DNA of 39,906 nt from a virus: positions 1-39,906 of IMG/VR virus record IMGVR_UViG_3300043431_000047. One strand, 5' to 3'. Positions 15,316 through 23,829 of this stretch are shown here, piece by piece; the first letter of the stretch is position 1, and every line of letters begins with the position of its first letter. Made by a program: the position numbers and the translations under genes. The notes beneath the pieces were generated by a model. It was not told where the DNA came from and did no database searches. It worked only from the letters and a program-made list of their open reading frames with translations.

Positions 15316-15595
15316 GAATTATTACGTTTCCGGCGAATTCAATGTGACATGCGATGTATGTTCTAGGAAGATAAAAGCCTCAGAGTCCAGACAGCGTTGG
15401 GATGGTTTCCGTGTCTGTCTGGATGACTGGGAACCGCGACACGAACAGGACTTTGTGAGGGCTAGACAGGACAAGATCTCAGTACCATTCACAAGACCAA
15501 TCCCAACATATGTTTTTACAACTGTTGATTATATCCTATACTGGGATTCGGGATATTCAGTAAGTGGATATGTAACAGGAGATGATTTACTATGA
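15308..15595 (+). CDS. Small zinc-site protein of the fibre region
   Basis: The 95-residue protein has a likely metal site, CDVC at 15-18, with another Cys at 37 (FRVCLDDWEPRHEQDFVR). The WEPRHxQDFVR pattern is shared by small proteins encoded before tail fibres in many phages. The start, eight bases inside the HNH gene, uses AGAGGA from the HNH coding sequence. The last ATGA is shared with the fibre gene. Function unknown; a virion or fibre-assembly role is likely by position. Confidence 0.7.
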   Translation: MSKNYYVSGEFNVTCDVCSRKIKASESRQRWDGFRVCLDDWEPRHEQDFVRARQDKISVPFTRPIPTYVFTTVDYILYWDSGYSVSGYVTGDDLL

Positions 15596-16491
15596 GTACA
15601 ATTGTAACACGAGCTGGTAAAGGCTTTACACTATCTTGGAATGAGGTAGATGCAAACTTTATTAACCTTAACACTGATAAAGTAGATTCAACTGATATTG
15701 GTGTGTCTATTCAGCCATACTCAGCAAATCTAACAGAGTATGCTGCTGTTAATCCGACTACTGCCGGACTAGCTTTATTAGATGATGTTGATGCAGCAGC
15801 ACAAAGAACTACTCTTGGTTTGGGTAATGTAGATAACACAAGTGATGCAACTAAAGACAGTGCCGTATCTACACTAACAAATAAAACTATAACAGCACCA
15901 AAAATCAAAGCTGGTCAATTTGGTGACTCTGGTACTGCTACTAATAATTTTACCATTACGGCTGAGGCTGCTGATGGTACTATGAAGTTAGCTAGGGGTA
16001 ATGCTGGTGCAACCACACAAGATATTCTGACTGTGGATGCTGCGGGGAAGGTGGCATTCCCTCAGAACACGAAGATCGCTTTCACAGGAAGGCAAGCGGG
16101 GCCGACAAGCGCGGGGTTCGTTATGACTAGTCTGACCGACATCGTTGCAGAAACCAATGTTGGTAACGCATGGAACCCTGCGACCGACAGGTTCTTGCCC
16201 ACTGTGGAAGGTTGGTATCAGTTCAACTTCAGGGTCAATGGTCAAACCTCTGTTGCTGCTAATTACTTCGGTGTGACAATCAGGAAGAACGCTGGCGGCG
16301 CAGGGAATCAGGTTCAGCAGTACGTCGCACCGTATAGTACTTCCCTCTACGGACAACCCGCTATCTCTGGCATCTTCTACATGAATGGAACGACTGATTA
16401 TGTGCAGTTCCTTGTCGATGCTGCTGGCGGTGCAGGAACCCTGAATTGGTCTGACGCAATGGTTAGTGCAGCACTACTGGAGGCCGCATAA
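15592..16491 (+). CDS. Tail fibre protein with C1q-like tip
   Basis: The 299-residue protein begins with a phage fibre pattern (GKGFTLSWNEVDANFINLNTDK) and a collagen-free helical/loop shaft, including the GLGNVDNTSDATKDSAVSTL motif common to tail fibres. The last 150 residues look like a C1q/TNF-type trimeric jelly roll: GWYQFNFRVNGQTSVAANYF and ISGIFYMNGTTDYVQFLV. The tip probably contacts the host receptor. GC content changes abruptly near 16030, from about 35% (15901-15960) to 60% (16081-16140), so the tip appears to have been replaced by recombination while the virion-binding half is native. Confidence 0.8.
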   Translation: MSTIVTRAGKGFTLSWNEVDANFINLNTDKVDSTDIGVSIQPYSANLTEYAAVNPTTAGLALLDDVDAAAQRTTLGLGNVDNTSDATKDSAVSTLTNKTITAPKIKAGQFGDSGTATNNFTITAEAADGTMKLARGNAGATTQDILTVDAAGKVAFPQNTKIAFTGRQAGPTSAGFVMTSLTDIVAETNVGNAWNPATDRFLPTVEGWYQFNFRVNGQTSVAANYFGVTIRKNAGGAGNQVQQYVAPYSTSLYGQPAISGIFYMNGTTDYVQFLVDAAGGAGTLNWSDAMVSAALLEAA

Positions 16492-16718
16492 TGACCGCTA
16501 AAATCTCAGCCTCCCTCGATGGGCTTAAAGTCACTATCGGCAATGCAGCAGAAGATGCACTGGAAATCGACCAGACGGCGAAGACTATCAAGGGGATCAA
16601 TGGATACGCGCTGCTCCCCCTGACCAGTTACGCAGATGACTCGGCTGCCGCCGCTGGTGGCGTTGCTGTAGGTGGCCTGTACCATACGACAGGCACAGTC
16701 AAGGTGCGGCTGGTGTGA
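16491..16718 (+). CDS. Small protein after the fibre tip
   Basis: The 75-residue protein starts in the stop of the fibre gene (TAATG). Its end, GGVAVGGLYHTTGTVKVRLV, resembles the last segment of many fibre or virion-surface proteins encoded in phage fibre modules. It lies wholly inside the second GC-rich block, so it probably travelled with the fibre tip. It could be a fibre chaperone or accessory surface protein. Confidence 0.65.
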   Translation: MTAKISASLDGLKVTIGNAAEDALEIDQTAKTIKGINGYALLPLTSYADDSAAAAGGVAVGGLYHTTGTVKVRLV

Positions 16719-17182
16719 TGCGCTACCTCCTAACACTGGCAGCGTATCTCCCTGTGCAGGTGCTCACGTACATCGTGACACCTGTACTACCTCTTTTTGC
16801 TAAAGAGCGTTACGGTGGTTTAAATAATAATAATGTTTTTGGTATTGGTCCAAGACTACCTACATGGTTGTCTTGGTTTGATACTAGAGATAATAGTTTA
16901 TTAGGTGATGCTAAATGGCATGCTAACCATCCATCAGGTACTTACTGGAATATGGTAGCTTGGTTATATAGAAACTCTCTATATGGGTTTAAGTGGACGG
17001 TGCTATCATTACCAGAAGGGCATCCAGGTGCTTGGCAGTGGCATAAAAAATTTTACTTTAAGACATTCTATTTAGATTTAAATTTTGGGTGGATGCTTGA
17101 TAATATTGAGAATGGTAGAGCAATGTTTCATTTCTCTCCTAGGATAAAGAGGCTTACATGGACCAACTTACAGAACACTTAG
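16718..17182 (+). CDS. Conserved-looking phage protein with N-terminal membrane segment
   Basis: The 154-residue protein begins with a hydrophobic segment (YLLTLAAYLPVQVLTYIVTP) and continues with a conserved-looking LPTWLSWFDTRDNSLLGD motif and WLYRNSLYGF. This combination recurs in phage proteins of unknown function. The ATG overlaps the preceding stop (TGATG). The first 25 codons belong to the GC-rich block and the rest to native AT-rich DNA, so a recombination edge falls inside it. A role near lysis or entry is possible because a holin-like gene follows. Confidence 0.65.
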   Translation: MRYLLTLAAYLPVQVLTYIVTPVLPLFAKERYGGLNNNNVFGIGPRLPTWLSWFDTRDNSLLGDAKWHANHPSGTYWNMVAWLYRNSLYGFKWTVLSLPEGHPGAWQWHKKFYFKTFYLDLNFGWMLDNIENGRAMFHFSPRIKRLTWTNLQNT

Positions 17183-17385
17183 TCTCCGAAGAGAAGCGAC
17201 TACTTCATATGGATAATGCAATTAAAGAAATGCGAACAGAAATTAATCGGTTGTCTATTGATGTCTCCGATCTTGTTTCAGCATGGAAGGCAGCCAATTG
17301 GATTGTTAGTTTGGTCAAGTGGTTTGGTGGTATTGCTATGGCAGTGACAGCTTTTATGGCTCTGGTTAAAGGAATAAAAACATGA
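17158..17385 (+). CDS. Small membrane protein, holin-like or XhlA-like
   Basis: The 75-residue protein has a charged coiled-coil N-terminal part (about 1-45) and one hydrophobic span, IVSLVKWFGGIAMAVTAFMA, before a short basic tail. This topology matches XhlA-type haemolysin/holin accessory proteins. A dedicated 3TM holin is already present at 1849, so this may be a second holin, an antiholin or an entry-related membrane protein. Confidence 0.6.
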   Translation: MDQLTEHLVSEEKRLLHMDNAIKEMRTEINRLSIDVSDLVSAWKAANWIVSLVKWFGGIAMAVTAFMALVKGIKT

Positions 17386-18098
17386 CCACATCAAATTCAA
17401 CAGACTTCTCTGTATCTAGAGATGATATTATCAAGCGAGCTTTGCGCCTATTAGGTGTGTTAGCTCAAGGACAAACACCCAGTACTACACAGATTACAGA
17501 AGCGGCTATTGCTCTTAATGGTTTGGTAAAGGCATGGCAAGCTGACGGTATGCCTTTGTGGGCCATGAAACAGTATGGCATGTCCTTGACAGATGCAACA
17601 AACTCCTATACGGTTGGCACAGGTCTTACTGTAGATATCTCTAAGCCACTAAAGATCTATCAAGCTTGGTTGCATGATAACAGCAATAACATTGATGTAC
17701 CCATGAGGATCTTGACTAGACAAGAGTATAACATTCTTGGTAACAAGACTACATCTGGTATGCCAATACAGATCTTCTACGAGCCTCTCCGCGACTCTGG
17801 TGTTATGCATGTCTTCCCAACACCTACCAGTGTAGAAGCAGCTAACAAGACTTTGTACTTTGTTTATCAACGCCCCTTCGAGGACTTTGATACTTCAACA
17901 GATACACCAGACTTTCCACAAGAATGGTATGATGCTGTGACCTACGGCCTAGCTACACGACTAGCTCCTGAGTATGGCCTACCTGCCGCTGACCGCAAGG
18001 TTCTGTGGCAAGAGGCATCAATCATCAAGCAAGACGCTCTAAACTTTGGCTTGGAAGAGGGTTCTATGTACTTTCAAGCGGATCGACGGGGTTGGTAA
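17382..18098 (+). CDS. Head-tail adaptor, P22 gp4-like
   Basis: The 238-residue protein fits the podovirus tail accessory factor that binds the portal ring and seals the head for the tail hub. The helical start SRDDIIKRALRLLGVLAQGQTP, followed by WQADGMPLWAMKQYG, is the recognisable family pattern, and the C-terminal helix region contains YDAVTYGLATRLAPEYGLP. AAAGGA precedes the ATG, which overlaps the preceding stop. Its place two genes before a gp10-like hub mirrors P22-type gene order. Confidence 0.82.
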   Translation: MTTSNSTDFSVSRDDIIKRALRLLGVLAQGQTPSTTQITEAAIALNGLVKAWQADGMPLWAMKQYGMSLTDATNSYTVGTGLTVDISKPLKIYQAWLHDNSNNIDVPMRILTRQEYNILGNKTTSGMPIQIFYEPLRDSGVMHVFPTPTSVEAANKTLYFVYQRPFEDFDTSTDTPDFPQEWYDAVTYGLATRLAPEYGLPAADRKVLWQEASIIKQDALNFGLEEGSMYFQADRRGW

Positions 18099-19697
18099 AT
18101 GGCAATTCCTGGAATGGATCTCCAATCACAATATAATCAGACACTACAGAATACCTTAGGGCAGAGTCAACAAGAGCGTCTACGCAACCTGCGTAGGGAA
18201 AACTCACAAGACCTTGGCTCAACTGATTGGGCTAAGCGTGGTGTCTCTGGTCAACGCTTTGCTGGGTTCAATGAAGTTGATCCAACAAATATGCCCAGCA
18301 TGGATCAAGATACCCATACCTTTCTAAAACCACTCCTAGGAACTTATCAAGAAGGTGGTAGAGATAGAGAAGGTTATTATGGTGCAACTAATCCATATAC
18401 ATCAGAGGGTGCTCTCAGTTTAACTAAACAAGCGGGATATGATCTAGCGGATAGTTCACTACAAAAGAACTTTGATCAGGTAGGACAGAAGCTACCATCT
18501 GTGTTTGGTCACAAGCTAGCAAACCAATATCAGCGTGATCTAGGTAAGTATGTGGATGACTATAATGCAAATTATCCAAAATATTTAGAACAACAAAAAC
18601 AACAATCACTAGCTAACAGTTTTTCTAAATTACCAGGTGGTGAGTATTACAGTATGGGATTCGTTCCAGGCCAAGATAATGGTGACTGGATTTGGCAAGC
18701 TGGTGCGGGCCCTAGATTGACTAACATGGAACTGGACTATGCTGATGATTTAGATAGACGTATGGCCGAAGAAGCACAGTCTCATTATGGTACTGATGGT
18801 GGTGGAATAGATCCAACATATTATAATAACCAACAACAGCCTGGAGGTGGTGATAATCAGGTTCTTAATCTAGGTCAAAAAACACATCAACAACTAGAAA
18901 AAGAATGGCGAGATGAATATAGATCTTGGATAAGCCCAGAGAATAGTGGGCGATGGACCCATAAGGGTGGTGATCCATATGGTGTACTTGATTATCGTCC
19001 AGAAGGTTCCAAAGCGGCTGGTTATGATTTCCGTAAATGGGAGAAGCCTGGCTTTATGGGAACATATTTCCCAACAGTACTCAATGCAATCTTCTCTGCT
19101 GTTAATCCTATTGCCGGTGCGGTAATGTCAACGGCCCGGTCAGGCTTAAATGGTGGGGATTGGGGCAAGGCTCTTGGACAAGGTGCTCTTAGTTATGCTG
19201 GATCACAGCTTGGTGCAAAATATGGCGGTGATGTTGGTGGAGCTTTAGAGCTTACTGGTGATCTTGCAAAGAACGTCGGAGCAGGTATTATCGGTACTGG
19301 TGTAGGTACTGCTGGTGGCATGTTGAATGGACAATCTTTTGGTGATGCACTTAAGGGCGGTCTTGTTTCTGGTGTGGCCGGTGGCCTTGGTAGTTACTTA
19401 GGCGGACTAACAACGAGTGGTACATCAGATGCCTTAGGGCCAATGGCTGCCAAGATGCTTGGTGGTGGTGTTAAGGGACTCACTGGCGGGGCTCTAAGCG
19501 GTTTGTTTAATGGTGGTGGTATCAACGGTACCGACCTAGCGGTTAAAGCTGCTCTAGGTGCAGCTACGCCAACCTTAGGCACATTGTTTACAGGCTCTAA
19601 TACATCTCCAGATGATAGGAAACTTGCTAACAACATGGCTCAGGCCACAACAAGCACTCTTGGGAACATTTATAGTAATAACACAAGGAAACGATAA
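18099..19697 (+). CDS. Probable internal virion or ejection protein
   Basis: The 532-residue protein starts directly after the adaptor stop. The first two thirds are polar and Gln/Tyr/Asp-rich. The last 190 residues are Gly/Ala-rich with weakly hydrophobic helices (GAGIIGTGVGTAGGML, GGLVSGVAGGLGSYLGGL). Such segments are common in podovirus ejection proteins that cross or line the host envelope. No enzymatic motif is visible. It sits between adaptor and hub genes. The function is inferred from composition and position. Confidence 0.6.
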   Translation: MAIPGMDLQSQYNQTLQNTLGQSQQERLRNLRRENSQDLGSTDWAKRGVSGQRFAGFNEVDPTNMPSMDQDTHTFLKPLLGTYQEGGRDREGYYGATNPYTSEGALSLTKQAGYDLADSSLQKNFDQVGQKLPSVFGHKLANQYQRDLGKYVDDYNANYPKYLEQQKQQSLANSFSKLPGGEYYSMGFVPGQDNGDWIWQAGAGPRLTNMELDYADDLDRRMAEEAQSHYGTDGGGIDPTYYNNQQQPGGGDNQVLNLGQKTHQQLEKEWRDEYRSWISPENSGRWTHKGGDPYGVLDYRPEGSKAAGYDFRKWEKPGFMGTYFPTVLNAIFSAVNPIAGAVMSTARSGLNGGDWGKALGQGALSYAGSQLGAKYGGDVGGALELTGDLAKNVGAGIIGTGVGTAGGMLNGQSFGDALKGGLVSGVAGGLGSYLGGLTTSGTSDALGPMAAKMLGGGVKGLTGGALSGLFNGGGINGTDLAVKAALGAATPTLGTLFTGSNTSPDDRKLANNMAQATTSTLGNIYSNNTRKR

Positions 19698-21163
19698 TGG
19701 CTGAAAAACAGAAAGGTGGACCACAGAAGGTACGCATACCATTGATTGGGGCATACTCAAATCGTGGTTCTGATCCTGCAAAAGATCAGCGATTTGTCAA
19801 TGCCTTTCCAGAGACACGCAAAGTTGAGCAACTAGACAACACTAGAATATATATTAACAAACGGCCCGGACTGGTTGAACTAAAAGATATTGCAGCCAGT
19901 GCAGAAGGGCGTGGGTTAGTTCACTTCCACACATACTTCTATGCTGTGATTGGCAACACTGTATATCGTGTATCTAATACAGGTGCAACAGTAACCAGTA
20001 TTATAACATTACCAACATCAACAGGACCTTGTGGTATCGTTGAGTGTAACTCATCCACCTTAGGTGATTACATTTTTATCTGTGATGGTACTGTCGGTTG
20101 GGTTGTTGAATCTGATGGTACAGCCACGCAGGTAACTGACGTTGACTTCCCAACACCACATATCCCTAGTCCAACATTCATTGACGGTTATGTGATCTTG
20201 GCTAAGGGTAGTGATGTTTATAACTGTGATGTTGATGATCCACTCTCATGGCAGACAGATCAGTACCTATCAGCAGAAATGTTCCCAGATCCAGTACGCG
20301 CTTTGGCTCGACAGAATAACCAAGTAGTTGTCTTTGGTGATAACTCTATTGAGTTCTTCTATGATGCAGCTAACGCCGCTGGTTCACCACTATCGCGTAA
20401 CGACGCAGCGGCTATTCAAATGGGTATTGCTGCACCACAAATTGTTTATCAGAATGAGCAGTTCTGTGTCTTTGTAGCACAGTCAAACTCAGGTGGTCGT
20501 GCCGTATGGCGCATTGATGGTTTCAAAGCTGCCAAGATCTCTGATGAGTATGTCGAGCGAATCTTGGATGCAGAGACCAGCATAACATCTTGCCATGGCT
20601 ATGGCTTTAGAACTAAGGGACATATGTTCTTCCTCATTAATCTTGTATCACAAAACAGAACTCTTGTATATGATATGGATGAGAAGCTATGGCACGAGTG
20701 GGCATCTGGCTTACATAACGGTGTAGTAACTGACCCACCCACACAAAACATCTTTGATTATAATCATGTTGCTGATAACAAGACTGGTAAGATCTACCTA
20801 CTCGGTGCATCTACTGGTGACTTATACTACCTAGATCCTAGCACATACACAGATGAGACAACACCCATTGTTGTTGAGATCCGAACAAACAAGTATGATA
20901 TGGACTCATATAAGCGCAAGTTTGCTAATGCTTTCTTTGTTGTTGGTGACAGGTATGAATATCCCAACTATGTTGACGTGTCGTGGTCAGATGATGACTA
21001 TGAAACTTGGTCTAGTACTCACAGGATTTATCTCAATGATGACTATCCATCACACCCACAACTAGGTGCTTTCAGGCGGAGAGCTTGGCGCATTAAACAT
21101 GATGCTAATTATCCACTAAGACTGGAATCACTTGAAGTAACTTACACAGAGGGCATCTCCTAA
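19697..21163 (+). CDS. Tail hub / DNA stabilisation protein, P22 gp10-like
   Basis: The 488-residue protein matches the packaged-DNA stabilisation family: the start VRIPLIGAYSNRGSDPAKDQRFVNAFPE, the RPGL segment, then a beta-propeller-like series of strands with DNTVY/NTVYRV and ALARQNNQVVVFGDNSIEFFYD. It should form a hexameric hub below the adaptor and bind fibres or the needle. Length is close to that of P22 gp10. It overlaps both neighbours by one base. Confidence 0.85.
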   Translation: MAEKQKGGPQKVRIPLIGAYSNRGSDPAKDQRFVNAFPETRKVEQLDNTRIYINKRPGLVELKDIAASAEGRGLVHFHTYFYAVIGNTVYRVSNTGATVTSIITLPTSTGPCGIVECNSSTLGDYIFICDGTVGWVVESDGTATQVTDVDFPTPHIPSPTFIDGYVILAKGSDVYNCDVDDPLSWQTDQYLSAEMFPDPVRALARQNNQVVVFGDNSIEFFYDAANAAGSPLSRNDAAAIQMGIAAPQIVYQNEQFCVFVAQSNSGGRAVWRIDGFKAAKISDEYVERILDAETSITSCHGYGFRTKGHMFFLINLVSQNRTLVYDMDEKLWHEWASGLHNGVVTDPPTQNIFDYNHVADNKTGKIYLLGASTGDLYYLDPSTYTDETTPIVVEIRTNKYDMDSYKRKFANAFFVVGDRYEYPNYVDVSWSDDDYETWSSTHRIYLNDDYPSHPQLGAFRRRAWRIKHDANYPLRLESLEVTYTEGIS

Positions 21164-21861
21164 TGGCTTCTACAGGATTACCTCCACCACCAATCAACGA
21201 CTCACCTGGTTCTTTTACCTGGCTAGAGTGGTACCGCCAGTTACGTAGTTATATCTCCACATCTGGTTCAGTACCTTGGTATGTTATCGACTTTGCCGGA
21301 TCAAACATAACTGATATTGCTACCCGGTTACACAATAATCTCCAAGGTTTGCAGGGTGGTACGGCTGGTGAGATGTACCACCTAACAGCGGCACAACATA
21401 GTGCCCTAACGGCAGGACCACACAATAGTTTATCAGGATTGCAAGGTGGTACAGCTAGTCAGTATTATCACATGACCGCTGCTGAGTATGATGCACTAAT
21501 AAACTCCACACAAGGTACTTGGACACCAACATTTACAAATCTAACTGTTGTTAATGGAACCGGTAGTGCTGTCTATGCTGGTAGGTATAGCCGTATTGGT
21601 AGGACAGTCTTCTACACAGTCACAATAACTTGTACGGGTACAGCGACTACTAAGAGTACGGCTAATAGTACCTACTTTGACCTACCTATTAGTGCTGTGT
21701 ATGATGATGTTGTATTTACAGCAAATTCGGTGACTAGGCAAGGTAATCATGGTGGATCTAGTGAAACGGGGTATTTAGAAGCATCTACTGATAGAGGATA
21801 TACTCCTGATTGGGGAGCGACAGGTGATAAAATGATAATTTCTGGAAAGTATGAGGTATAA
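21163..21861 (+). CDS. Tail protein with paired GLQGGTA repeats
   Basis: The 232-residue protein has a conserved-looking N-terminal part (PGSFTWLEWYRQLRSYI). Two copies of HNxLxGLQGGTAxxxYHxTAAxxxAL follow at about 57-80 and 87-112, a motif frequent in phage tail fibres. A beta-rich C-terminal domain follows (GTWTPTFTNLTVVNGTGSAV onward). It follows the hub gene, where P22-type phages encode needle or fibre parts. A tail appendage role is likely, but the specific part is uncertain. Confidence 0.7.
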   Translation: MASTGLPPPPINDSPGSFTWLEWYRQLRSYISTSGSVPWYVIDFAGSNITDIATRLHNNLQGLQGGTAGEMYHLTAAQHSALTAGPHNSLSGLQGGTASQYYHMTAAEYDALINSTQGTWTPTFTNLTVVNGTGSAVYAGRYSRIGRTVFYTVTITCTGTATTKSTANSTYFDLPISAVYDDVVFTANSVTRQGNHGGSSETGYLEASTDRGYTPDWGATGDKMIISGKYEV

Positions 21862-21862
21862 T

Positions 21863-22882
21863 ATGGATGATTATGATTATCAAGGTGAGTACGAGAATTT
21901 TGATACAGGTGACTTTGAAGATCTAGGTGATACTACGGACTGGGGTGGTCAATATAACGATGACTATTCATGGAATGGTGGTGACGTGCTTGGTGGTGTT
22001 TCACAGATGCCACAAGCACCGCAAGGCTTTGACTGGTCTGGTTGGGATGCTCAAGCTAATGAGTATCTAAATAGCCCAGACTTCTACAACAACAATCAAC
22101 AGTACGACCCAAACCAGCAATACTTTACTGACATCAATTCAGGAACGCAGTTCTGGAAGAATCAAGATGGTGACTACGCTGGTTATATGGAACAAGGTAG
22201 TCAGTATAATCCCTATGATCAGTCCAGTGCTGGTGGTTGGGATCTTGGTAGTATCTTTAAGGGTGGTCTAGGTGCTATTGGTTCAGCTTTGTCTAAAGGT
22301 ACTGGTGGTACTGGTTCTAGTGGTGCTACTAACCAAATGATGAAAACCTTGATGGGCTTGTATGCTGCCAATCAAGAGAAGAAATCTAACCAGCGAATGT
22401 CCTCAGGGTTACAAGGCAGTGTGGAGCAACAGAACCGATTCAGGTCTCCATTTGACGTAGCTTCTGCCGGTGGTGCTGCTATGGGTGGTTCATCCATGCG
22501 TGATGCCATGCAACAGAAATTAGCTGCGGCAATGAATGATCCATATGGTCAGAAGATTGTGCAGGATCAGGTAGCAAACATTGACAGTATGCAAGCACGC
22601 AAAGATGCTGCCGCTGGTAGGCGTAGCAACATGGCTACCTCTGCACCAGCTATGCTAGCAGCCAAGGCTGACGCTGCACATAAGTATCAACAAGGTCTAA
22701 TGAATGCTGCTGGTGCTAATATCAATCCATATAGTGGTGGCCTAGAGCAACTGGCTAGTGCACTTAAGTATGGTGCACAAGGTAACTCACCATACATGTC
22801 TGCTCTAGGTTATGGCACTACTGCTAATAGCTACGACAGTAACCCAGACATGCAAGCCCTACTCTCTAAACTCTTTGGATAA
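21863..22882 (+). CDS. Probable ejection or internal virion protein
   Basis: The 339-residue protein begins with an acidic, Tyr/Asp/Asn/Gln-rich, low-complexity region (about 1-130). A short Gly/Ser stretch with weak hydrophobicity follows, and then an Ala/Gln/Met-rich helical region. The ATG at 21863 has GAGGT about six bases upstream; an in-frame ATG at 21851 overlaps the preceding gene and is less likely. Composition and order resemble the ejection protein set of P22- or T7-like phages. No motif is recognised. Confidence 0.6.
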   Translation: MDDYDYQGEYENFDTGDFEDLGDTTDWGGQYNDDYSWNGGDVLGGVSQMPQAPQGFDWSGWDAQANEYLNSPDFYNNNQQYDPNQQYFTDINSGTQFWKNQDGDYAGYMEQGSQYNPYDQSSAGGWDLGSIFKGGLGAIGSALSKGTGGTGSSGATNQMMKTLMGLYAANQEKKSNQRMSSGLQGSVEQQNRFRSPFDVASAGGAAMGGSSMRDAMQQKLAAAMNDPYGQKIVQDQVANIDSMQARKDAAAGRRSNMATSAPAMLAAKADAAHKYQQGLMNAAGANINPYSGGLEQLASALKYGAQGNSPYMSALGYGTTANSYDSNPDMQALLSKLFG

Positions 22883-22887
22883 CTACA

Positions 22888-23829
22888 ATGGCTATTGAAC
22901 AGATCTCTACTGGTTATAAACCAGAGTTCGCTCTGGGTGCTTTGTATCATGGTTTCAATGCGGGCAATGCTGATAACGCTTCCAGGCTAGCCAATCTACA
23001 GGCTGAGTGGGAGTTGCAGAAGAGTCAAGCGGAAGACCCATACAAAGTAATGGAAGCCATTCTTGCAGGCAATCGTGCCAATGCTATGAATGATCCAGAG
23101 ATGCTTAAGCTATATACTGATGGCTACGGTGGTCAGATGGAATCACAGATCGCAGCAGGCAAGACAGCCAAAGCGTTACAACCATTTAAACAAGAAGCTG
23201 AAATCGCTGCGGCACAACTAGCTGCTGCTCGTGATCCACTCTTCGCTAACATGTACTCTGGTATTGGTAAGCAACATGATAAATCACTTGACCCAGATAA
23301 GCGTGAAGCTGCTGGTCAAGGAGCATACTTCCTAGCTGATACTCTCTCACAAGTTGATCCAAAGAATATGTTCCAAGAGCGTATGCTAGGTACCAAACTA
23401 GAGGGAGCAGAGGATTTACTAGGTATACGCCTAGCTGCACAGCAGCGTATTGCTGGTCTTAAAGAACGTGCTGTTGCTGGTGACAAAAATGCTCAACAAG
23501 CTTTGGTAACATATCATAGAGATAGATTAAATAAGGGTGAGATTACTCCTGATGAGTATGCTATGGAAATGGCACAGATCTTTAACAGGCTCACTGCACC
23601 GAAGATTCAGCCAGGGCAGATGCTCTCACCAGAGGTTACTGGTAATACTTTTGTACCTAAACCAGAGACCCCACCATACGTTCCTAACGCATCTACCAAC
23701 ACTGCAAAACCAAAACCAGCTACTATGTCTATGACTGATTTTAGAAGTAAGTATCCACAATATGCAGGTAAGTCTGATGACGAGATTCGTAAAGCGTATA
23801 AACAAAAAACAGGAGAAGATTTACAATGA
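22888..23829 (+). CDS. Probable ejection or internal virion protein
   Basis: The 313-residue protein is mostly helical and Ala/Gln-rich (about 20-235), then Pro/Thr-rich (240-280). The last 35 residues form a small motif, MTDFRSKYPQYAGKSDDEI, resembling helical C-terminal caps seen in phage ejection proteins and some of their partners. The stop overlaps the start of the giant gene by four bases, suggesting that the two are made together. No enzymatic motif is seen. Confidence 0.6.
   Translation: MAIEQISTGYKPEFALGALYHGFNAGNADNASRLANLQAEWELQKSQAEDPYKVMEAILAGNRANAMNDPEMLKLYTDGYGGQMESQIAAGKTAKALQPFKQEAEIAAAQLAAARDPLFANMYSGIGKQHDKSLDPDKREAAGQGAYFLADTLSQVDPKNMFQERMLGTKLEGAEDLLGIRLAAQQRIAGLKERAVAGDKNAQQALVTYHRDRLNKGEITPDEYAMEMAQIFNRLTAPKIQPGQMLSPEVTGNTFVPKPETPPYVPNASTNTAKPKPATMSMTDFRSKYPQYAGKSDDEIRKAYKQKTGEDLQ

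Noticed and set aside
15988-16356. A 122-codon - strand ORF within the fibre gene
   Set aside because: It is antisense to the C1q-like tip and to the native codon pattern; it arises from the local GC content.
22581-22610. TTGACA inside a virion gene as an internal promoter
   Set aside because: No -10-like hexamer lies at 16-18 bases; the same was true for the other internal TTGACA sites I checked.
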